A stretch of DNA of 51,987 bases from Corallochytrium limacisporum (lineage: Eukaryota > Opisthokonta): contig PDIP01000045.1 of the NCBI GenBank assembly GCA_002811645.1, forward strand, positions 37,994-89,980, in the 5' to 3' direction. Within the stretch, counting starts at the first letter, position 1. Each line of letters starts with the position of its first letter. Under the pieces are notes generated by a model. The model did no database searches. It was not told where the DNA came from and saw nothing but the letters and a program-made list of their open reading frames with translations. The position numbers and the translations under genes were made by a program. Below are positions 46,133-51,987 of this stretch, one piece after another.

Positions 46133-47185
46133 CTATTTGATTCCCGATGATTTCTTCTTCTTGATTTGCTTTATATTTGACCGTGTTAGGGCCAACTCTT
46201 CTTGGTAATCTCCCAAAATCGTTGGGTGCTCACGCCAGAAATCCTCCCTAATGAGATCTGTGTGCAACACCTGGATGACCGGCTTGGTGCGTGTCTTGGT
46301 GCGGCCTGTGTCATTGCCACTTCGATCACGTTCTGGGACGATGACCTCCCTTGTGCCTTGAATTAGAATGGATCCCTTCCGGTATCGCGGCTCTAGATTA
46401 TTGTAATTGATCCCAAACTTGCTGAACAAAATTTCGTTCTTGTCCCCGCTGAGTGTGCCACACAGGTCTTGCTCCGCTGCCTGCGGGGAAAGTCCTCCGT
46501 CCTGCACCAACGTCCAGAAGACAGTGTTGTAAAGGTTGTTAATGTGACAGTCAGCCTGTCGCCAGCTGAGGTAGTCCCGCAATGTTCGCACGTCCGGGTA
46601 CTCCACAACGCGGCCATCAAAGGCAGGAGGGTATTGCAAAGGCACATACTTTGTATCGTCCTGAGATCTGATAGCAACGGGCTTTGTGTGGTCGAAGTCA
46701 TCCGGGTCATGTGTCGGTTCTTCTATACTGTTCATGTATCGATCCCAATAGAAAGTGTACGAACTCGCAAATAGTGCTGCAAATGTTGTAGCCAGTTTCA
46801 TTGGCCGCCGTTGGAACAGATTGCACTCTGGTCGGAGCACAAAACTGTATTCATCACTCTGCCCGTAGCTTATACACACGTCCGGATGCTGTTTCATGAC
46901 ATGTTGTGCGCAAGCGTCAGCTAGCCGCAAGGCCCTGAGATCATTCGGCTTGGCAAAGTCGTGGTCGTCTGTAAATTTGTGGAATCCCCGGCCGTCTAGT
47001 CGGATCACCAGCCATACATTCGGCAGCGCCGGCATTTCACGCTCGAACTGTTTAACATACTCAAAGTCACTTTTGGCCATCTTCACCCGATTGGTTGGTA
47101 CAACGTAGGCTCTCCTTCTACTTCTTTGGACCACAGCCTTTGGTAGTCCCCGAGAAATGTGCCTAACCTGACACAGTCGGAACAT
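46133..47185 (-). CDS. THG1: tRNA-His guanylyltransferase
   Basis: THG1 adds the G(-1) residue to the 5' end of tRNA-His, the identity element for histidyl-tRNA synthetase, by 3'-5' polymerase chemistry. The 350-residue protein carries the two-metal aspartates D64 (in IRLDGRGFHKF) and D111 (in YGQSDEYSF), and the conserved SWRQADCHINNLYNT and DKNEILFSKFGINYNN blocks. The family usually starts at MAKSDFEYVKQFE, here residue 36. The 35 residues before it are basic and free of acidic residues, so a mitochondrial form by alternative start is plausible. Compared with human THG1L there is an extra segment of roughly 25-30 residues around 151-184, acidic and hydrophilic. No intron. Confidence 0.95.
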   Translation of the reverse strand: MFRLCQVRHISRGLPKAVVQRSRRRAYVVPTNRVKMAKSDFEYVKQFEREMPALPNVWLVIRLDGRGFHKFTDDHDFAKPNDLRALRLADACAQHVMKQHPDVCISYGQSDEYSFVLRPECNLFQRRPMKLATTFAALFASSYTFYWDRYMNSIEEPTHDPDDFDHTKPVAIRSQDDTKYVPLQYPPAFDGRVVEYPDVRTLRDYLSWRQADCHINNLYNTVFWTLVQDGGLSPQAAEQDLCGTLSGDKNEILFSKFGINYNNLEPRYRKGSILIQGTREVIVPERDRSGNDTGRTKTRTKPVIQVLHTDLIREDFWREHPTILGDYQEELALTRSNIKQIKKKKSSGIK

Positions 47186-47479
47186 CAGCCAAGTCGATCA
47201 CTTTTCCATAGCCTTCTCTGAGTGCTTTGGGTTTGCATATTCTACAGAATGGTACTGGTCGTTTGGTCTCTCCTATCCCAATGTCTACGCTCCGAAATAG
47301 CTAGCTTCGGCTCCTCGGGCATGTGAATGAGGTGCTCGTGCTGGGAGGGAGCGGGAGTGGCAAGGAACGGGTGGGGAGGGTTACCAGCAAGGGGAGGGGG
47401 AGGTATACGTGACACATTGCTGTGCTGAATATTTTAATGGTTGGTCCACATATTTACTTCTTATTACATGTCGCTGTGA

Positions 47480-49993
47480 TTAGCTCCATTGACGCTTGCG
47501 ACGGTTCTTGGCCCTTTGCAGCGTCTGATGGGCGGTATGCGCGGTGTTCTCGGGCAGGGAAGGAGGCGGCATATTGGCAGAACCGGCAATATCGACGTGG
47601 GAAGCGCCTATCTCATCGTCTCCCTGGTAGCCGTCGTCCTCGGGTTCTTCCGCAAGATGTGCAGCTGCGACATCTTCCGCAACTTCACGGGCGATTGCAT
47701 CTTCAAGGTCCTGCTCATCGTAGGCCAGCACATCGTGTTCCGCCACTTCGAAGTCCTCTTCGTCGTAGCCAACTCCTGCATCCACACCCTCAGCTTCCCC
47801 GCGAGGCACCTCGTAGCTTTTTCCCATGCTCACATTGGTACCAGTAGTGGGCAGGTAGTCGATTTGCACTTCCTCCTCATCTAAGTACTCGATGTCCGGG
47901 CCTGGCGAATCGTACTCTACGTATTCATCACGGGCCTCGAAATCGGTGACATCTTCATAGCCGAAATCATAGCCTTCATCATCGATGTTCTCTTCGCACG
48001 GCACGGAATCGATCTCTACAGGGTGTCCGGCGTCGTACTCCTCACCCTCATAAACTTCGTCAACTTCCTGGACAAACGCAGGCTGCTCAGCTTCCAGAGG
48101 CTCCTCCACGTACATTCCGATTTGGTGTGATGCATCTTCGTATTCACGCCGAGGAGTCTGGGTTGATGCGGCTGGGGCACCGTGGTCGACTTGCACCTCA
48201 CGGTGGCCGTAGCGCCCGGTACCGTCATCTATCTCGATACTATCGGGTTCGAAGTGCAACCGAGATTCAGGAGCCCGTCCCGTGATCCGGACTGAAGACT
48301 TCGTTTGACCAAACGGCGCGGCCAAATTCTGAATGTCTTCCAGTTCCTTCTGCATTGCATCGCCCTTGGCGCGCTCCTTGTAGGCGCGTGCCTTGGCTCT
48401 CAGTTCCCGGACCTGCTGTAGCCAGTCGGCGTGGGTTTCCTTCTGTTCTTCAGAATACTTCATTGCCCGGTTGGTCTCCTCAGTTGGTGGAGGCTGAGGA
48501 TTCCGTTTGGATAATGGTGTGAACATGCGGCGGTACTCCGTCTGGGCTGGACCCCCGTCCTCGAAGAGAACAAAGGGGGGTACAGGGATGCTTTTGAACT
48601 TTTCGTGAGCTTGTATGGCTGCGCTGCGCTGTGCGGCCTGGGCCGACGACTCGGCCTCGACTGTGTTCTGTTTTGCTTTGAGCTCCTCCTGCGCTGCCTT
48701 TTTGCTGCGCATCTGTGCCCTTTGCTTTATGTGCTCCTGACGATCTTCTAGACTCTGAAGCATATCGACGGCCTCCCGCACCTTGCGGTCGTGTTCTGGA
48801 CTGGAGTACTTCTTTTGGTATTCCGATGTAAAAGTGGGAACCGGAGGGATGTAGTGGTATTCCGGTTCGTGCGGCTCGCGTTGAGCCTGTTCCTCCAGTG
48901 CGTTAAATGACTGAAAGTCGTGTTGGTAGACAGACTCATATTCGTCGAACTGCTCCAAAGTATGCTCGTTGGGCAGGAAATCGTCGTACGCACCCTGTTG
49001 CTGGGTCTTATGTTTGTGGCTAGTGGGTTTCACCTTGGGGCTCTCCGGCCACTGCGTGTGTTGGGATGCCTGTCCGAAGTCCAGTCTCCGGCTGGCCTGC
49101 CCTCGGGGGGTGTGAGTGCCACTTTCTTTTGCCCTCTCATGGGTTGGTACATCTGCGCTGTATGATTCATTGCCCCGTAAGCTACGGTCCGGTGTCCGCT
49201 GGTAGTATAAGGAAGCCTTTCCGGCAGGCCTGGGCTGCGGATATGCTCCCTCTAGTCCAGAAGAAACATCAAGGGCACCCTTAGGACCCGCGATGGGCCG
49301 CCCGTTGCTTCCAAAGATGTAGTCACCAATGCGACGGATATTATCCACTGGGACGACATGAGGGTATGTGGGAGGCATACCTAGTTTGCCCATTAAGTAG
49401 TCGCCAAGCCGATGGATGTGATCGGTAGCCCCAGTTGTCTTTTTTGTTGGTGACAGCTTTACTCCAGTCGCATTAGGGCCCATAGTGTGTGTCTGCTTTG
49501 ACGGAGATCCAGCGGCAGGGACAGATTGGAGGCGCTCATAATCCCGATGTCCTCGGGGCGGACTGAAGTCTGCATCATAAACGCTTTTGATTCCCTTCAT
49601 CTGCAAAGAATCCTCTTCTGCTTCTCTCTGTTCAACGTATTCAACGATCTTCTCCAGACCCTCTGTGACGGGGACACTTGCTGCAGGTATTGGTGAATGC
49701 TCCTTGAGACTGTGTGCAAGCTTTGTTGCCCTTTCCGCCTCCCTAATCTCCTTAAACTGTTCAATTGGAATCCCAGCACCCGTCAGCCCCTTTGGTGGTT
49801 TCCGAAAGCTGCGCTTCTTGCGGATATCGGCAAGTCGTTGTTTTCGCCGCTCAAGCGCTGTGGTCGCGGCAGAGCGCTCTTGATTGAAAAGCACTTTCAC
49901 AGGTTCTTTACCCTTTGGATTCGGCCTCCGACTGGTCGTACTCTTCTCCTTTGGCTTGACGTACCAGTGCCTTGGCCCATAAGCTCCCGGCAT
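47480..49993 (-). CDS. Coiled-coil protein of unknown function, possibly cytoskeletal
   Basis: I do not recognise a family. The 837-residue protein is mostly disordered. It has a basic N-terminus (PRHWYVKPKEK, then ERRKQRLADIRKKRSFRKPP), two related short motifs IHRLGDYLMGKLGMP and IRRIGDYIFGSNGRP (about residues 193-207 and 219-233), and Ser/Pro/Thr-rich stretches. Two E/K/Q-rich coiled-coil segments (about 398-457 and 509-557) follow, then a very acidic region (about 590-790), and a basic tail RAKNRRKRQWS. SEYQKKY (390-396) and TEYRRMF (485-491) faintly recall the SEYQxxF repeats of centriolar MDM1. The ATG at 49993 is used; three codons upstream only a TTG lies in frame. No intron. Microtubule binding is a weak hypothesis. 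Confidence 0.75.
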   Translation of the reverse strand: MPGAYGPRHWYVKPKEKSTTSRRPNPKGKEPVKVLFNQERSAATTALERRKQRLADIRKKRSFRKPPKGLTGAGIPIEQFKEIREAERATKLAHSLKEHSPIPAASVPVTEGLEKIVEYVEQREAEEDSLQMKGIKSVYDADFSPPRGHRDYERLQSVPAAGSPSKQTHTMGPNATGVKLSPTKKTTGATDHIHRLGDYLMGKLGMPPTYPHVVPVDNIRRIGDYIFGSNGRPIAGPKGALDVSSGLEGAYPQPRPAGKASLYYQRTPDRSLRGNESYSADVPTHERAKESGTHTPRGQASRRLDFGQASQHTQWPESPKVKPTSHKHKTQQQGAYDDFLPNEHTLEQFDEYESVYQHDFQSFNALEEQAQREPHEPEYHYIPPVPTFTSEYQKKYSSPEHDRKVREAVDMLQSLEDRQEHIKQRAQMRSKKAAQEELKAKQNTVEAESSAQAAQRSAAIQAHEKFKSIPVPPFVLFEDGGPAQTEYRRMFTPLSKRNPQPPPTEETNRAMKYSEEQKETHADWLQQVRELRAKARAYKERAKGDAMQKELEDIQNLAAPFGQTKSSVRITGRAPESRLHFEPDSIEIDDGTGRYGHREVQVDHGAPAASTQTPRREYEDASHQIGMYVEEPLEAEQPAFVQEVDEVYEGEEYDAGHPVEIDSVPCEENIDDEGYDFGYEDVTDFEARDEYVEYDSPGPDIEYLDEEEVQIDYLPTTGTNVSMGKSYEVPRGEAEGVDAGVGYDEEDFEVAEHDVLAYDEQDLEDAIAREVAEDVAAAHLAEEPEDDGYQGDDEIGASHVDIAGSANMPPPSLPENTAHTAHQTLQRAKNRRKRQWS

Positions 49994-50064
49994 GGGGATC
50001 AAATGTAAATCTTCTGCTTCGAGTGTGGACCCACAGGCGCTTACTCAAGGCTGCAACCCACAAC

Positions 50065-50072
50065 CTTAAATA
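50065..50072 (-). promoter_or_regulatory. Candidate TATA element of the coiled-coil gene
   Basis: Minus-strand TATTTAAG, about 72-79 bp before the ATG at 49993. Spacing resembles that of other TATA-like elements in the window. Confidence 0.3.
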
Positions 50073-50628
50073 CATTTCTCTTCGGATCTTCTAACAGGCA
50101 GAGTCCGTGTAGTGTACGGACTCTTCATGAACTACCTTCACCTGCACGCGATTCTCCAGGTACTCCTTTCTTTTCCCCCTGTTGCGTGAGCAAACGCTGC
50201 GCACAGGTGAACAAAATTTCAGCTCAGGACGATGACAAAAACAAAAGTGTCCGGTGCATCAGGAGGCAGATCCCCTTTCCCCTCATCCAAACACTTTTGA
50301 GACCACGGAACTCCCCGGCATCAATTCCAGAGTGCGGGGTTACCGGGGGGGGGGTGCCCCACCTCTCTTCTCAACAAGTAGACAGGGGCTTGGAGTCGGG
50401 AGACTAGGCACTCTAACAATCCCCGTTTTTCACTATAGAGATTGTACCTGCGTATTTCTGAAGGAGGGGAGGCCAGAAATTTCCCTCCAAAAAGAAGCAA
50501 CACTCCTGGGCTGTGTATGTTGTATACTACGACCAACCTCCCCCCCCCCGGGGGCTCGATATTCCGAAACGGGAGCCTTTGGCGCTTTTGCCCGATGGGA
50601 AACGGTTGAGAACCCCAGGTATAGAAAT

Positions 50629-50649
50629 TAATCAATAATATATTGATTA
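50629..50649. repeat. AT-rich perfect inverted repeat (ATCAATAATAT family)
   Basis: A 9-bp arm TAATCAATA and its exact complement TATTGATTA are separated by ATA. The 11-mer ATCAATAATAT (50631-50641) is shared with the repeats at 4681 and 24387. It lies about 250 bp upstream of the MOZART1 ATG and about 640 bp upstream of the divergent coiled-coil gene. Confidence 0.65.
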
Positions 50650-50894
50650 TTATCATGGATCGGGAGGGATCCTGGGTAGCTTGTGTGCGCTGTGTTTTCG
50701 CGCCCAGACGGCGGGGCAGCCACTTTAAGTAAAAACGGGAAGTGGGTCTTGTCGATGGGAATGGGAATCTTTGGTGACCATATATGAACCCATCTCATTG
50801 CGGCGGCAAAATAGCCACGGTAGGTAGGCACACTATAGGGCTTGGAATCTATTTGAGGAATGGGTCCAAGCAATAAAGAAATAAGGCCGAAAGA

Positions 50895-51116
50895 ATGCGA
50901 CAGAAAACACCAGGCGAAAGTGTTAGGATCACAATGCCGGATACATCACGCCCACGACAGAATGGATCAACAGACATGATCGCTGAAATGCATGATATGT
51001 GCGCAGTGGCGGGCCTTAAAATGTCCCCTGAAGTCTTTGCCTTGATCTATGGACTTCTGGAGTCTGGAACAAACCCGACGGCATTGACAGCAGTATTGAG
51101 GAGCATTGCAAATTAG
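50895..51116 (+). CDS. MZT1: MOZART1-like gamma-tubulin complex component
   Basis: MOZART1 is a very small protein that binds the N-termini of gamma-tubulin complex proteins and helps recruit gamma-TuRC to microtubule-organising centres. The 73-residue product has a polar N-terminus followed by the family's three-helix core: an IAEMHDMCAVAG helix, SPEVFALIYGLLESGTNP and ALTAVLRSI. The phrase LLESGTNPTALTAVLRSI corresponds to LCEQGINPEALSSVIKEL in the human protein. A second ATG 13 codons later (50934) would still leave the core intact and may be the true start. Family members are 65-85 residues. No intron. Easily overlooked because of its size. Confidence 0.82.
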   Translation: MRQKTPGESVRITMPDTSRPRQNGSTDMIAEMHDMCAVAGLKMSPEVFALIYGLLESGTNPTALTAVLRSIAN

Positions 51117-51987
51117 TTGTACACAAACCTACGAAAAATGACTTTTAGTGCTATTCTCATGGGAAGCCTTTCGGACCGCGAAGACTTCTGGTACATCTTG
51201 GTCAGTTTCAGAAGCTTGCCGGAGTTGATCAATCTTTCTCCCAGGTTCCGCTCACGCGAAGCAATGCAGGAATCCTTTCTTGATGGTGGTAAGCTGCGAT
51301 GCTCTTCATTGCAACCGGGTCAACAACACAGAGGACTGACCGCTCTAGTGTGGAGCTTCCCCTGCTTTGAGATCCTGGGAAACTGTCTTGTCAAGCCTGA
51401 GTGGCACGGACGCCAATAGTTGCACCTGGTCGACTGATTCAATCGTGCACGGCGGTCTGTTCACCGATCCTAGTCGGCGACAAATCCAAACAGTGAAGAG
51501 TTAGGGGATCAGCTTATTTCAGACCGGGCAAGAAAACTGTTCTGACGTGAAAGGAAGACGGGCGTATCGGCGAGATATACTCTATGGTCTGCGGTTTTGC
51601 AAAAGGAGGTCTCCCCGAACAGGTGTCGAGAAGCGTGTCGAGAGTGCCTGTGGAGCTGAATGTATGGACCTGTCTGCACCGGCCTGGCTAGTTGCCACTC
51701 GCGGCCGGGAGGGAGTGTAGCATGGCTGGGCCCTCACTTTGCACGAATTCCCCCTCCCTGCCTTGAGTTGTGGTGCAGCCGCAAAACGGTTCCTCTCATA
51801 CTGAATGTATTACATTCTTTTCATCTCAGTGTCTTCTCTTTCTCGATCCACCTCGGTCAGGAAGGGATGCAACCGTTGTGAACGCAAACAAAGCAAGAAA
51901 GTACCAACCTCTGTTCAATAAAAAAGTGCACAATTTACATTATGGTTTGAAAGCTTCGTTTGAATCGTATAAAATCGGCTTCTTTTG
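51117..51987. other. Right end of the window, downstream of MOZART1
   Basis: No supported gene. An ATG frame from 51138 (about 93 codons, MTFSAILMGSLSDREDFW and onward) runs to 51419; a GTAAGCTG donor-like site lies inside it, but no partner exon with known similarity can be found. An AATAAA polyadenylation signal at 51917-51922 suggests that a plus-strand transcript ends near the border. The region could be the 3' part of a gene I cannot recognise. Confidence 0.4.

Larger units (their letters stand above)
49994..50894. other. Divergent intergenic region before the MOZART1 gene
   Basis: No gene is supported in 901 bp. It contains G10 at 50345-50354 and C10 followed by G5 at 50541-50555, each flanked by further GC symmetry, and then the perfect AT inverted repeat at 50629-50649. 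It is the clearest example of the tract-then-palindrome order also seen upstream of parvin. Confidence 0.6.

Overview
This is nuclear DNA of a small-genome eukaryote, most likely a unicellular relative of animals (Holozoa). That placement is my inference. It rests on an integrin-pathway parvin with two CH domains, an RNF34/RFFL-type RING ligase, an SLC6 transporter, a COQ8A-type kinase-like protein and a full-length exportin-5, all reading closest to animal forms, in a genome that is otherwise compact. Introns are very rare: I find only three, two in the ATP synthase subunit e gene and one in exportin-5. All three start GTAAGTAT and carry a CTAAC branch site 32-38 nt before the 3' splice site. 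An intron-poor holozoan such as Corallochytrium would fit, but the sequence alone does not name the species.

Layout from left to right: transketolase (+) faces parvin (-). Then come a large helical, probably mitochondrial protein (-), an AlaX-type tRNA editing protein (+), a spliced ATP synthase subunit e (+), farnesyltransferase beta (+) facing condensin subunit H (-), a five-helix membrane protein of unknown function (+) facing an SLC6 transporter (-), a 4.8 kb stretch without a convincing gene, COQ8 (+), a 2.2 kb low-complexity stretch, acetoacetyl-CoA synthetase (+) facing an M1 aminopeptidase (-), enoyl-CoA delta isomerase (+) facing RNA polymerase III subunit RPC8 (-), an RNF34-like RING protein (-), a RAP-domain protein (+), exportin-5 (+) facing tRNA-His guanylyltransferase (-), an unrecognised coiled-coil protein (-), and a tiny MOZART1 homologue (+).

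There is no operon logic. Three themes recur: mitochondrial function (ATP synthase e, COQ8, the isomerase, the RAP protein and probably the helical protein), RNA biology (AlaX, RPC8, exportin-5, THG1) and cell division or cytoskeleton (condensin H, parvin, MOZART1). All six convergent pairs are only 51-129 bp apart, whereas upstream regions are hundreds to thousands of bases long.

The upstream regions hold the least explained structure: runs of 7-13 G or C in front of many genes, perfect GC hairpins with 3-nt loops (a tandem pair at 37.0-37.1 kb), a polypurine tract, and three exact copies of the 11-mer ATCAATAATAT about 245-305 bp upstream of start codons, two of them inside perfect inverted repeats. 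No CRISPR array, IS-like element, rRNA or convincing tRNA was found.
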